Assembly: GCF_907163135.1 (NCBI RefSeq)
Contig: NZ_CAJQUA010000001.1
Location: 1,317,001 to 1,381,000 of the forward strand
Direction of reading: 5' to 3'
From: Brachymonas denitrificans
GTDB taxonomy: Bacteria > Pseudomonadota > Gammaproteobacteria > Burkholderiales > Burkholderiaceae_C
DNA: 64,000 bases
A program made the translations under genes and the position numbers. This document shows, piece by piece, positions 1 to 8,737 of the stretch (its first letter is position 1; the number at the start of each line of letters is the position of its first letter). The notes under the pieces are model-generated. The model saw only the letters and a list, made by a program, of their open reading frames with translations, searched no databases and was not told the origin of the DNA.

Positions 1-1
1 G

Positions 2-724
2 GGATTCGTTGCCGTCAACAACGTCAATCTCAAGGTCCAGCGCGGCAATATCCACGTCCTGATCGGCCCCAATGGCGCCGGCAAGACCACCTGTTTCAAC
101 CTGCTCACCAAGTTTCTCAAGCCCACCTCCGGCCAGATCCTCTTCAACGGCAAGGACATCACCCATGACGAGCCCGCCACCATCGCCCGCAACGGCATCG
201 TGCGCTCCTTCCAGATCTCCGCCGTCTTCCCCCACATGACCGTGCTGCAGAACGTGCGCCTGGGCATGCAGCGCAGGCTCGGCGCGTCCTTCCACTTCTG
301 GCGCAGCGAGAAGATGCTCGACCAGCTCAACGCGCGCTGCATGCAGCTGCTCGCCGAGGTCAAGCTCGAGCAGTTCGCCAACGAGCTCGCCGTCAACCTG
401 CCCTACGGCCGCAAGCGCGCCCTGGAGATCGCCGCCACCCTGGCCATGGAGCCCGAGCTCATGCTGCTTGACGAACCTACCCAGGGCATGGGCCACGAGG
501 ACGTGGGTCACGTCACCGACCTGATCAAGCAGGTCTCTGCCGGCCGCACCATCATGATGGTCGAGCACAACATGAAGGTGGTCTCCACCATCGCCGACAC
601 CATCACGGTGCTCTCGCATGGCGAGGTGCTCGCCGAGGGCAACTACGCCGAGGTGTCGCAGAACCCGCAGGTGATGGAGGCCTACATGGGCACCACGGCC
701 ACCGAACTGCAAGGAGCCCACTGA
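2..724 (+). CDS. livG: LivG-type ABC transporter ATP-binding protein, 5'-truncated by window edge (copy 1)
   Basis: Cytoplasmic ATPase subunit of a branched-chain amino-acid/amide (HAAT family) importer. The frame is open from base 2. It shows Walker A GPNGAGKTT, a signature-like region before AATLAMEPELMLLDEPTQG (Walker B) and the switch histidine in MMVEHNM. The start codon lies upstream of the window; by alignment with the complete second copy at 8738-9508 only about 16 residues are missing. The stop overlaps the livF start (TGATG), indicating translational coupling. Protein and DNA are almost identical to the second copy. Confidence 0.95.
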   Translation, partial: GFVAVNNVNLKVQRGNIHVLIGPNGAGKTTCFNLLTKFLKPTSGQILFNGKDITHDEPATIARNGIVRSFQISAVFPHMTVLQNVRLGMQRRLGASFHFWRSEKMLDQLNARCMQLLAEVKLEQFANELAVNLPYGRKRALEIAATLAMEPELMLLDEPTQGMGHEDVGHVTDLIKQVSAGRTIMMVEHNMKVVSTIADTITVLSHGEVLAEGNYAEVSQNPQVMEAYMGTTATELQGAH

Positions 725-1482
725 TGCATGCCGTTCTCGAACCCCAGGCCACACAGGCGGCCAGCACCGGCACTCCGGTGCTGGAGATCAGCGATCTGCA
801 TACCTGGTATGGCGAATCCCACATCCTGCATGGCGTGAACCTCACCGTGAACAAGGGCGAGGTGGTGAGTCTGCTGGGCCGCAATGGCGCCGGGCGCACC
901 ACCACGCTGCGCGCCATCATGGGTATGGCCGGCAAGCGCCGCGGATCCATCAAGATCAATGGCGTGGAGACCATCCGCATGCCCACCTACCGCATCGCCC
1001 ACATGGGCGTGGGCTATTGTCCGGAGGAGCGCGGCATCTTCGCCAGCCTGAGCTGCGAGGAGAACCTGTACCTGCCCCCGCGCGTGCGCAGCAAGCAGCC
1101 GCAGCCTCCGATGCATACCAAAGAGATCTACGAGATGTTCCCCAACCTGGAGCGGCGCAAGCACAGCCCGGGCACGCGCCTGTCCGGCGGCGAGCAGCAG
1201 ATGCTGGCGGTGGCGCGCATCCTGCACACCGGCGCCAACCTGCTGCTGCTCGACGAGATCTCCGAGGGCCTGGCTCCCGTGATCGTGCAGGCGCTGGCGC
1301 GCATGATCACCATGCTCAAGGCCAAGGGCTACACCATCGTGATGGTGGAGCAGAACTTCCACTTTGCCGCGCCGCTGGCAGACCGGCTCTATGTGATGGA
1401 GCACGGCGAGATTGTCGAGCAGTTTGCGGCCAGCCAGCTGCAGGAGAAGATGCCGGTGCTCAACGAGCTGCTGGGCGTCTGA
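724..1482 (+). CDS. livF: LivF-type ABC transporter ATP-binding protein (copy 1)
   Basis: Second cytoplasmic ATPase of the HAAT importer, 252 aa. The Walker A motif reads GRNGAGRTTT, with arginine where the invariant lysine normally sits. Walker B is LLLLDEISEGLAP, the signature is LSGGEQQMLAVAR, and the switch histidine position is replaced by MVEQNF, as usual for LivF. The start overlaps the livG stop by one base. The protein appears identical to the copy at 9508-10266. From memory, the K-to-R change occurs in LivF relatives of this clade, so it need not mean inactivity; catalysis could rest on the LivG site. Confidence 0.95.
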   Translation: MHAVLEPQATQAASTGTPVLEISDLHTWYGESHILHGVNLTVNKGEVVSLLGRNGAGRTTTLRAIMGMAGKRRGSIKINGVETIRMPTYRIAHMGVGYCPEERGIFASLSCEENLYLPPRVRSKQPQPPMHTKEIYEMFPNLERRKHSPGTRLSGGEQQMLAVARILHTGANLLLLDEISEGLAPVIVQALARMITMLKAKGYTIVMVEQNFHFAAPLADRLYVMEHGEIVEQFAASQLQEKMPVLNELLGV

Positions 1483-1541
1483 GTCCTTCCGATTCCTTTT
1501 ACCCACACCCTTCCCTCTCGAGAAAAACCAGGAGACAAACG

Positions 1542-2822
1542 ATGAAACTGAACAAAGCAGCAAGCCTGACCGCGGTGGCCGCTTCCGTGCTAATGCTGGT
1601 GGCCTGTGGCAAGCAGGGCAGCAGCTCGGCGCCTGCGGCCTCTGGCGCCAGCGGCGCCACCGCCGCTGCTCCTGCCGCTGGCGGTGGCGGTGACGTAATC
1701 CGCATCGGCTTTACCACCGACATGTCCGGCGTGTACTCCGACGTGGATGGCAAGGCTGGCGCCGAGGCGATCCAGATGGCCATCGACGACTTTGGCGGCT
1801 CGGTGCTGGGCAAGAAGGTCGAGCTGGTGAGCGCCGACCACCAGAACAAGGCCGACATCGCTGCCTCCAAGGCACGCGAGTGGCTGGACCAGCAGAACGT
1901 GCAGATGATGGTGGGCGGCACCAACTCCGCCACTGCCCTGGCCACGGCCAAGATCATGGCCGAGAAGAAAAAGCCCTACTTCGTCATCGGTGCCGGCTCT
2001 GCCCGCCTGACGAACGAGGACTGCACACCCTACAACGTCCACTACGCCTATGACACCGTGGCCCTGGCGCGCGTGGCGGGCAAGGCGCTGATCGAACGTG
2101 GCGACAAGAACTGGTACTTCCTGACTGCCGACTACGCCTTCGGCCACTCACTCGAAAAGGACACCACCACCATCGTCGAGGCTGGCGGTGGCAAGGTGCT
2201 GGGCTCGGTGAAGGTGCCGCTGGGCAACTCCGACTTCTCCTCCTTCCTGCTGCAGGCCAAGCAGTCCAAGGCCCAGGTGCTGGGTCTGGCCAACGCCGGC
2301 GGCGACTTCATCAACAGCGTGAAGGCCGCCAACGAATTCGGCCTATCCAAGGACATGAAGCTGGCCGGCCTGCTGGTGTTCATCAACGACGTGCACGCGC
2401 TGGGTCTGAAGGATGCGCAAGGCCTGCTGGCCACGACGAGCTGGTACTGGAACCAGGACGACGATTCCCGCAAGTTCGCCAAGCGCTTCTTCGAGAAGTT
2501 CAACCGCATGCCGAGCATGCTGCAGGCAGCCGATTACTCGGCCACCACCACCTGGCTGAATGCCGTAAAAGCGGCCGGCACCACCGATGGCGATGCCGTG
2601 ATGAAGGTCATCAAGAGCACGCCGATCAACGACATGTTCGTCAAGGACGGCAAGGTGCGTGAGGACGGCCGTCTGGCGCAGACCATGTACCTGATGCAGG
2701 TGAAGAAGCCTGACGAGTCCAAGGAGCCCTGGGACTACTACCAGCAGGTGAAAGCCGTGCCGGGCGACCAGGCCTACACCCCGCTGTCCGAGTCCAAGTG
2801 CAGCTTCGTCAAGAAGTCCTGA
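1542..2822 (+). CDS. Periplasmic substrate-binding lipoprotein of HAAT ABC transporter (copy 1)
   Basis: Type-1 periplasmic binding protein (LivJ/LivK superfamily), 426 aa, delivering ligand to LivHM. The start at 1542 has a strong AGGAG 6-10 bases upstream and begins a lipoprotein signal, with lipobox LVAC and Cys22 as the lipidation site. A Ser/Ala/Gly-rich linker follows to about residue 48, then the mature domain beginning IRIGFTTDMSGVY. The ligand cannot be read from sequence; flanking valine-catabolism genes suggest a branched-chain amino or keto acid, but related proteins bind amides or aromatics. It is clearly paralogous to the protein at 10340-11614, but the mature part has many substitutions whereas the signal and RBS are nearly identical. 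Confidence 0.92.
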   Translation: MKLNKAASLTAVAASVLMLVACGKQGSSSAPAASGASGATAAAPAAGGGGDVIRIGFTTDMSGVYSDVDGKAGAEAIQMAIDDFGGSVLGKKVELVSADHQNKADIAASKAREWLDQQNVQMMVGGTNSATALATAKIMAEKKKPYFVIGAGSARLTNEDCTPYNVHYAYDTVALARVAGKALIERGDKNWYFLTADYAFGHSLEKDTTTIVEAGGGKVLGSVKVPLGNSDFSSFLLQAKQSKAQVLGLANAGGDFINSVKAANEFGLSKDMKLAGLLVFINDVHALGLKDAQGLLATTSWYWNQDDDSRKFAKRFFEKFNRMPSMLQAADYSATTTWLNAVKAAGTTDGDAVMKVIKSTPINDMFVKDGKVREDGRLAQTMYLMQVKKPDESKEPWDYYQQVKAVPGDQAYTPLSESKCSFVKKS

Positions 2823-2830
2823 TGCCGTGA

Positions 2831-2865
2831 GGCAGTGGTTGCCCTCCCGGAGGGCAGCCACTGCC
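2831..2865 (+). promoter_or_regulatory. 17-bp hairpin between binding-protein gene and livH (copy 1)
   Basis: Arms GGCAGTGGTTGCCCTCC and GGAGGGCAGCCACTGCC pair over 17 bp with one G-U. No T-run follows, so it is not a classical terminator. Hairpins at this place in binding-protein-dependent transporter operons often stabilise the upstream mRNA and lower expression of the permease genes; that role is inferred here. The second cassette has an unrelated-sequence hairpin at the same position (11624-11650). Confidence 0.65.
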
Positions 2866-2913
2866 GGCGCAAGCCGTGACCGGCTTTTCATCACCTGTTA
2901 CTCCTGAACCCCC

Positions 2914-3798
2914 ATGGAAATCTTCGGCATCCCCCTTGCGGGCGTCATGAGCCAGTTGCTGATCGGTCTGGTCAACGGCTCCTTCTACGCCATGCTCAGC
3001 CTCGGGCTGGCTGTCATCTTCGGCCTGCTCAACGTCGTCAACTTCGCACACGGCGCCATGTTCATGCTCGGCGCCATGATCGCCTGGATGGGCGGCCAGT
3101 ACCTCGGGCTGAGCTACTGGGTCATGCTCTTTCTCGCTCCCCTGGTCGTCTTCGCCATCGGCATCGTCATCGAGAAACTCTTCCTCAAGCACCTCTACAA
3201 GCTCGACCACCTCTACGGCCTGCTGCTCACCTTCGGCATCACCCTCGTCGTCGAAGGCCTGCTGCGCACCCAGTACGGCGTCTCCGGCCTGTCCTACAGC
3301 CCCCCGGAGCTGCTGCGCGGCTCCACCGATCTGGGCTTCATGGTCCTGCCCAACTACCGCGCGTGGGTCGTCTTCGCATCGCTCGCCGTCTGCCTGGGCA
3401 CCTGGCTCATCATCGAGAAGACCAAGCTCGGCGCCCTGCTGCGCGCCGGCACCGAGAATCCCAAGCTGGTCGAAGCCTTCGGCATCAACGTACCCCGCAT
3501 GGTCACCCTCACCTACGGCCTCGGTGTGGCCCTCGCTGCCGTCGCCGGCGTGCTCGCCGCCCCCGTGCTGCAGGTCAGCCCCCTGATGGGCTCCAACCTC
3601 ATCATCGTCGTCTTTGCCGTCGTCGTCATCGGCGGCATGGGCTCCATCCTCGGCTCCATCGTCACCGGCCTGGCCCTGGGCGTGATCGAGGGCATGACCA
3701 AGGTGTTCTATCCCGAGGCGTCCACCACCGTGGTGTTCGTGATCATGGTGCTGGTGCTGATGTTCCGCCCCGCCGGACTGTTCGGCAAAGAGAAGTGA
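2914..3798 (+). CDS. livH: LivH-type ABC transporter permease (copy 1)
   Basis: Inner-membrane permease, 294 aa, with about eight hydrophobic segments and the typical LivH start (gene product begins MEIFGIPLAGVMSQLLIGL). The family motif region around GLLNVVNFAHGAMFMLGA is intact, as is the EAA-like cytoplasmic loop around residues 175-195. It pairs with LivM at 3818. It differs from the second copy at only two residues (84-85, Ile-Val versus Leu-Ile), and the DNA is almost identical from the start codon onward. Confidence 0.95.
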   Translation: MEIFGIPLAGVMSQLLIGLVNGSFYAMLSLGLAVIFGLLNVVNFAHGAMFMLGAMIAWMGGQYLGLSYWVMLFLAPLVVFAIGIVIEKLFLKHLYKLDHLYGLLLTFGITLVVEGLLRTQYGVSGLSYSPPELLRGSTDLGFMVLPNYRAWVVFASLAVCLGTWLIIEKTKLGALLRAGTENPKLVEAFGINVPRMVTLTYGLGVALAAVAGVLAAPVLQVSPLMGSNLIIVVFAVVVIGGMGSILGSIVTGLALGVIEGMTKVFYPEASTTVVFVIMVLVLMFRPAGLFGKEK

Positions 3799-3817
3799 CG
3801 CAAAGGGATCCAACAAA

Positions 3818-4795
3818 ATGAACAAGACCATCGGTTACGCCATCCTTCTGCTGGCAGCACTGGCTGCACCCTTTGTGGTGTATCCCGTCTTCATGATGAA
3901 GCTGCTGTGCTTCATCCTGTTTGCCTGCGCCTTCAACCTGCTGCTGGGCTACACCGGCCTGCTCTCCTTCGGCCATGCCGCCTTCCTCGGCGGGGCCGGC
4001 TACATCACCGGCTGGGTCATGACCCAGGTGATTCCCGATCCGGTCATCGGCATTCTGGCAGGCACCGCCTTTGCCACCCTCATCGGGGTCATCATGGGCT
4101 ACATCGCCATCCGCCGTCAGGGCATCTACTTCGCCATGATCACGCTGGCGCTGGCGCAGATGTTCTTCTTCATCGCGCTGCAGGCCAAGTTCACCGGCGG
4201 CGAAGATGGCCTGCAGGGCGTGCCGCGCGGCATGATCGCCGGCATCCTCGACCTGGGCAATGACTTCGTGATGTACTACGTGGTGCTGGCCATCGTGGTG
4301 GCCGCCTTCCTGCTGATCTACCGCACGGTGCATTCGCCCTACGGGCAGATCCTCACGGCCATCAAGGAGAACGAGCCGCGCACCATCTCGCTAGGCTATG
4401 ACGTGGACCGCTTCAAGCTGCTGGCCTTTACCCTGTCTGCGGCACTGGCCGGTCTGGCCGGTGCGACCAAGACGGTGGTGCTGGGCTTTGCCACGCTCAC
4501 CGATGTGCACTGGTCGATGTCGGGTCTGGTGATCCTGATGACGCTGATTGGCGGCATGGGGACCTTGCTGGGTCCGGTGGTGGGGGCCACCATCGTGGTG
4601 ATTCTGGAGAACCGCCTTGGCAACATCGGGCACTTCCTGGCCAGCCTGACCGGGGTGAACTGGTTCAACAGCCTGGGCGAGCAGGTCAACCTGGTGATCG
4701 GATTCATCTTCGTCATCTGCGTGATGCTGTTCCGCCGTGGCATCGTCGGGGAGTACATCGCACTCGCACAAAGATTCAAAAAGCGTCCCGCCTAA
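3818..4795 (+). CDS. livM: LivM-type ABC transporter permease (copy 1)
   Basis: Second permease subunit, 325 aa, last gene of cassette 1 and followed by a rho-independent terminator. Recognised by the LivM core LLGYTGLLSFGHAAFLGGAG, the loop KENEPRTISLGYDV and about eight to nine membrane spans. It starts 19 bases after livH. It is nearly identical to copy 2 up to the GEYIAL segment; the last dozen codons then differ completely (AQRFKKRPA versus VQRLKLASVGKKR), marking the edge of the shared tract. Confidence 0.95.
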   Translation: MNKTIGYAILLLAALAAPFVVYPVFMMKLLCFILFACAFNLLLGYTGLLSFGHAAFLGGAGYITGWVMTQVIPDPVIGILAGTAFATLIGVIMGYIAIRRQGIYFAMITLALAQMFFFIALQAKFTGGEDGLQGVPRGMIAGILDLGNDFVMYYVVLAIVVAAFLLIYRTVHSPYGQILTAIKENEPRTISLGYDVDRFKLLAFTLSAALAGLAGATKTVVLGFATLTDVHWSMSGLVILMTLIGGMGTLLGPVVGATIVVILENRLGNIGHFLASLTGVNWFNSLGEQVNLVIGFIFVICVMLFRRGIVGEYIALAQRFKKRPA

Positions 4796-4812
4796 CCCCT
4801 TGAGTCGATGCA

Positions 4813-4838
4813 AAACCCCGCCCAGGCGGGGTTTTTTC
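4813..4838 (+). terminator. Rho-independent terminator after livM copy 1
   Basis: Perfect 9-bp arms AACCCCGCC/GGCGGGGTT with a 2-base loop run directly into TTTTTT. It ends the first liv cassette 18 bases past the livM stop. Confidence 0.93.
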
Positions 4839-5224
4839 AATTGGAAACGCCGTTTGCCCCTCCGCGCACGGCCACAAACAGCCCCAGCCGTGACCCCTAT
4901 CGTTTTCCCTGATCTCCTCGTTTTGAGCCAAAGCCGATATTTGTATTTTTGTATAAATATTAGGCAAAAAATCCGGAATAACCCGCGTTTTATCAGCATT
5001 TCCGGACAAGCCCATCCGAGCACATCAAGGAAAACCCCGATTCGCTATGCAAATTCGCAACTGAACAATGCAAATGACTCCATCGGGATGCAGATACGCT
5101 GTTTCAGAATGGTGACAGAGTCAAGCAGCAGACACATTTTGAACCTGGCTTGTACTCAAGAAGCATGACACCTTGCCCCGCTTCCGGAACACCAGAGCAT
5201 TCCCACCCCTTCTTCGGAGACATC
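4839..5224. other. Intergenic region upstream of mmsA
   Basis: About 385 bases without a convincing gene. Composition is locally AT-rich (around 4935-4985), unlike the flanking genes, which suits a promoter region for mmsA. It contains the paired ATGCAAAT sites listed separately. No tRNA-like or riboswitch-like structure was seen, and short frames here lack coding character. Confidence 0.6.
5047..5075. promoter_or_regulatory. Direct repeat ATGCAAAT x2, 21-bp period
   Basis: ATGCAAAT occurs at 5047-5054 and again at 5068-5075, two helical turns apart, about 150 bases before mmsA. This is the spacing expected of a same-face dimer or tetramer operator. The LysR gene two genes downstream is the obvious candidate binder; that link is inference. 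Confidence 0.35.
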
Positions 5225-6739
5225 ATGAGCACCATCATCGGCCACTACATTGCAGGCGAAATCCACGTCCCTCAGGGCGGACGCACGGGTCCTATCTTCA
5301 ACCCATCCACCGGTGAGGAAATTGCGCGCTGTGCCTATGGTGATCAGGCGACGATGGATCAGGCTGTCCAGGCTGCCACCGAGGCAGCCCGCAAGTGGTC
5401 GCAGACCTCCCACGCCACCCGCATCGCCGTGATGTACAAGCTGCGCGAACTGATGATTGCAGCCACTGACGAGCTGGCAGAGGTGATCGGCCGCGAACAC
5501 GGCAAGACCATCGCTGATGCCAAGGGTGAAATCGGCCGTGCCATCGAAGGCATCGAGTTTGCGACCAACGAGCCCCATGTGACCAAAGGCGAATTCTCCG
5601 TCAATGTCGGTGGCGGCATCGATGTTTTCTCCATGCGCGTACCGGTTGGCGTGGTTGGCTGCATCACCCCGTTCAACTTCCCGATCATGGTGCCCATGGT
5701 CATGATGGGCATGGCCATTGCAGTCGGCAACGCCATTGTCTGGAAACCGTCCGAAAAAGTGCCTGGCGCAGCCATGATCCTGGCCCGCCTGCTGAAGGAA
5801 GCCGGTCTGCCCGAAGGCGTGTTCAACATCGTGCATGGCGACAAGGTCGTCGTGGATGCCCTGCTGGAGCACCCCGGCATTGCCGCCGTCAGCTTCGTCG
5901 GCTCGACCGGCGTGGGCGAGTATGTGTACCAGAAAGGCACTGCGAACAACAAGCGCGTGGCTTCCTTCACCGGTGGCAAGAACCACATGGTGGTGATGCC
6001 CGACGCCGATCTGGATGCAGCTGCCGGCGCCTTCGTTTCTGCCGGCTTCGGCTCTGCCAGCCAGCGCTGCATGGCCGTCTCGCTGCTGCTGCCGGTGGGC
6101 GAGCAGACCGCCGTCAAGCTGCGTGAACTGGTGATCGAGAAAATCAAGGCGCTGCATGTCGGCCCCTACAACGACCCCAAGGCCGATTTTGGCGCCGTTA
6201 TTTCCGCCCAGTCCAAGGCCGCCGTGGAAAAAGCCATCGCCGAGGCGATCGACGCCGGCGCCGAGCTGGTGATGGACGGCCGCGGCATCCGGATTCCCGG
6301 CCATGACAACGGTTACTACATCGGCCCCACGCTGTTCGACCATGTCACCATGGACATGACTTTCTACAAGGAAGAAATCTTTGGCCCGGCACGCGGCATC
6401 ATGCGCGCCGCCACGCTGGACGAAGCCATCGCCATCACCAACGCCCACGATTACGGCAACGGTTCCGTGATTTTCACGCGCGACGGCAAGTCGGCGCACC
6501 GCTTCATGTCGGAAGTCGAGGCCGGCATGATCGGCGTCAACGTACCGGTGCCACTGCCGGTTTCCTATTTCAACTTTGGCGGACTGCGCCGCTCGAAATT
6601 CGGTGACGGCCATCTGTATGGCCCGGATGCAGCGCGCTTCTACACCAAGTTCAAGACCGTCTCCCAGCGCTGGCCGGATGCTGCTGCAGCCCCTGCTGCT
6701 GTCTCGCTGGCATTCAACCCGGTTTCCGACAAGTCCTGA
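5225..6739 (+). CDS. mmsA: Methylmalonate-semialdehyde dehydrogenase (CoA-acylating)
   Basis: Oxidises methylmalonate semialdehyde (and malonate semialdehyde) with NAD+ and CoA to propionyl-CoA (acetyl-CoA), the last step of valine degradation; cytoplasmic. 504 aa, aldehyde-dehydrogenase fold. Motifs: PFNFPIMVPM, FVGSTGVGEYVY (NAD site), SFTGGKNHMVV, where Asn replaces the catalytic glutamate of hydrolytic ALDHs as in CoA-acylating members, and SASQRCMAVS with nucleophile Cys282. ATG 5225 was chosen because a GGAGA sits 6-10 bases upstream and the protein then matches family length. It is followed by mmsB in the classical mmsAB pair. Confidence 0.95.
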   Translation: MSTIIGHYIAGEIHVPQGGRTGPIFNPSTGEEIARCAYGDQATMDQAVQAATEAARKWSQTSHATRIAVMYKLRELMIAATDELAEVIGREHGKTIADAKGEIGRAIEGIEFATNEPHVTKGEFSVNVGGGIDVFSMRVPVGVVGCITPFNFPIMVPMVMMGMAIAVGNAIVWKPSEKVPGAAMILARLLKEAGLPEGVFNIVHGDKVVVDALLEHPGIAAVSFVGSTGVGEYVYQKGTANNKRVASFTGGKNHMVVMPDADLDAAAGAFVSAGFGSASQRCMAVSLLLPVGEQTAVKLRELVIEKIKALHVGPYNDPKADFGAVISAQSKAAVEKAIAEAIDAGAELVMDGRGIRIPGHDNGYYIGPTLFDHVTMDMTFYKEEIFGPARGIMRAATLDEAIAITNAHDYGNGSVIFTRDGKSAHRFMSEVEAGMIGVNVPVPLPVSYFNFGGLRRSKFGDGHLYGPDAARFYTKFKTVSQRWPDAAAAPAAVSLAFNPVSDKS

Positions 6740-6808
6740 GCGGCGTACCGCCTGATCCGCGAAGGCGAGCCCCCTCGCCTTCGCTTCAACACACAAGGAG
6801 ACACCCTC

Positions 6809-7705
6809 ATGAACATCGCATTCATCGGCATTGGCAACATGGGCGGCCCCATGGCCATCAACCTGCAGAAGGCGGGCCACACGGTCAAGGCCTTCGACCT
6901 GTCCCAGGCCGCCTGCGACACCGTCAAGGCCGAAGGCGTGACGGTGGCCGCCAGCGCCAACGATGCTGCCAGGGACGCCGAAGTCGTCGTCAGCATGCTG
7001 CCCGCCAGCGCCCACGTCGAAGCCCTGTACCTGGGCAAGGACGGCCAGCCCGGCCTGCTCGACGTGCTGCCGGCCGGCGCACTGATCATCGACAGCTCCA
7101 CCATCGCCGCCGCCAGCGCGCAGAAGGTGGGCGCTGCGGCCGCCGCCAAGGGCTTTGCCTTCATCGACGCCCCCGTGTCCGGCGGCACCGCTGGCGCCGC
7201 TGCCGGCACGCTGACCTTCATGGTCGGCGGTGACGATGCGGCGCTGGGCCGTGCCCGTCCGCTGCTCGAGAAAATGGGCGCCAACATCTTCCACGCAGGC
7301 AGCGTGGGCGCCGGCCAGACCGCCAAGATCTGCAACAACATGCTGCTCGGCATCCTGATGATCGGCACCAGCGAAGCCATGGCCCTGGGCCTGGCCAACG
7401 GTCTCGACCCCAAGGCGCTGGCCGAGATCATGCGCCGCAGCTCCGGCGGCAACTGGGCGCTGGAAAAATACAACCCCGTGCCCGGCGTGATGGAAACGAC
7501 CCCGGCCAGCAAGGGCTACGCCGGTGGCTTCGGCACCGACCTGATGCTCAAGGACCTGGGCCTGGCGCAGGAAAACGCCATGCACGTGCGTGCCAGCACC
7601 CCGCTGGGCGCCATGGCGCGCAGCCTGTACGCGGCGCACAGCCTGTCCGGCAAGGGCGGGCTGGATTTCTCCAGCATTATCCAGATGCTGCAGAAGGCAG
7701 ATTGA
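6809..7705 (+). CDS. mmsB: 3-hydroxyisobutyrate dehydrogenase
   Basis: NAD-dependent oxidation of 3-hydroxyisobutyrate to methylmalonate semialdehyde, the substrate of MmsA. 298 aa, standard for the beta-hydroxyacid dehydrogenase family. N-terminal Rossmann motif GIGNMGGPMAINL, substrate-binding DAPVSGGTAGA near residue 120, catalytic lysine in GQTAKICNNM, and the HIBADH-specific C-terminal segment with GNWALEKYNPVPGV. AAGGAGA precedes ATG 6809. Same strand as mmsA, 69 bases downstream, probably co-transcribed. Confidence 0.95.
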   Translation: MNIAFIGIGNMGGPMAINLQKAGHTVKAFDLSQAACDTVKAEGVTVAASANDAARDAEVVVSMLPASAHVEALYLGKDGQPGLLDVLPAGALIIDSSTIAAASAQKVGAAAAAKGFAFIDAPVSGGTAGAAAGTLTFMVGGDDAALGRARPLLEKMGANIFHAGSVGAGQTAKICNNMLLGILMIGTSEAMALGLANGLDPKALAEIMRRSSGGNWALEKYNPVPGVMETTPASKGYAGGFGTDLMLKDLGLAQENAMHVRASTPLGAMARSLYAAHSLSGKGGLDFSSIIQMLQKAD

Positions 7706-7741
7706 CGATTTCAGGATCCAGAAAATCGACGCAGGCAGACG

Positions 7742-8668
7742 ATGAACAGCTTCAACTGGGACAACCTGAAAATCTTCCTGGCCGTAGCGCGCGCGCAATC
7801 GGCCTTGGAAGCTTCGGTCCTGCTGGGCATTGACCAATCGACCATTTCACGTCGCCTGCATCAGCTGGAAAAGGATATTGCCTCACGCCTGTTCGATCGC
7901 AATTCCCAGGGGCATCGCCTGACGGCTGCCGGTCACCGGCTGCTGGAGCATGTGGAAAAGCTGGAAACCTCCATTACCGCCATTGAATCGGAAGTGTTCA
8001 ACGACAGCATGTCACTCACTGGCGACATCCGTCTGGGAGCAACCGAAGGTTTTGGCAGCTATTTTCTTTCTCCGCACCTGGCGCGATTCTGTGCCCGGCA
8101 TCCGAATATCTCGGTCGAGCTGTTGCCGATGCCGCGCAATATCAACCTCTCCAAGCGGGAAGCCGATGCGTCGGTGTCGCTGGAGCGCCCCACGAACGAT
8201 CAATTCGTGACCTCCAAGCTGTGCGACTACCGGCTCTTGCCCTATGCCACCGCAGAGTATCTGGATCGTCATGCTCCGATTACGACTGTCAGCGATCTGG
8301 AGCGGCAACGCTGGATCGATTATGTGGACGACCTGAAATTCACCAACCAGCAATTCACCTTGCATGACTGGCTGCCCGGTATCAAGCCATTTTTCTGCAG
8401 CACCAGCGTGATCGCCCAGTTCCAGGCCGCACAGGCCGGCGTCGGCATGGCATTTCTGCCCTGCTTTCTGGCCAATACCGTACAGAACCTGATCCCGGTG
8501 CTGCCGGATGACATTCAGGTCACGCGCACCTTCTGGTTGACTGCACCGGAAGACCGCCGGGAACTGGCCCGCGTCAAGGTGCTCTGGGAATATCTGCGCA
8601 AGGTAGCGGACGCCAATCAGGGCTATCTGATGGGCGCAGAGAAACATATCCGATGGGTGACGCCATGA
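7742..8668 (+). CDS. LysR-family transcriptional regulator
   Basis: 308 aa DNA-binding regulator. The N-terminal winged helix-turn-helix spans about residues 3-62, with recognition segment LGIDQSTISRRLHQLE; the C-terminal part is a LysR-type effector domain. It lies 36 bases after mmsB and 69 bases before livG copy 2, all on the plus strand, so it may be transcribed with either module. Regulation of mmsAB and/or the liv cassettes by a branched-chain metabolite is a reasonable inference. LysR genes usually diverge from their targets; this one does not. Confidence 0.9.
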   Translation: MNSFNWDNLKIFLAVARAQSALEASVLLGIDQSTISRRLHQLEKDIASRLFDRNSQGHRLTAAGHRLLEHVEKLETSITAIESEVFNDSMSLTGDIRLGATEGFGSYFLSPHLARFCARHPNISVELLPMPRNINLSKREADASVSLERPTNDQFVTSKLCDYRLLPYATAEYLDRHAPITTVSDLERQRWIDYVDDLKFTNQQFTLHDWLPGIKPFFCSTSVIAQFQAAQAGVGMAFLPCFLANTVQNLIPVLPDDIQVTRTFWLTAPEDRRELARVKVLWEYLRKVADANQGYLMGAEKHIRWVTP

Positions 8669-8737
8669 CACACCCCCGAGCAGGCACTCCGGCCCTCCCG
8701 ACCATTTTCCGTCTCCTGAACAGAAGGATTACCAGCG

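Noticed and set aside
4396-5023. Frames antisense to the end of livM running into the intergenic region
   Set aside because: They cross the livM terminator, switch composition in the AT-rich gap and lack any start or motif support.
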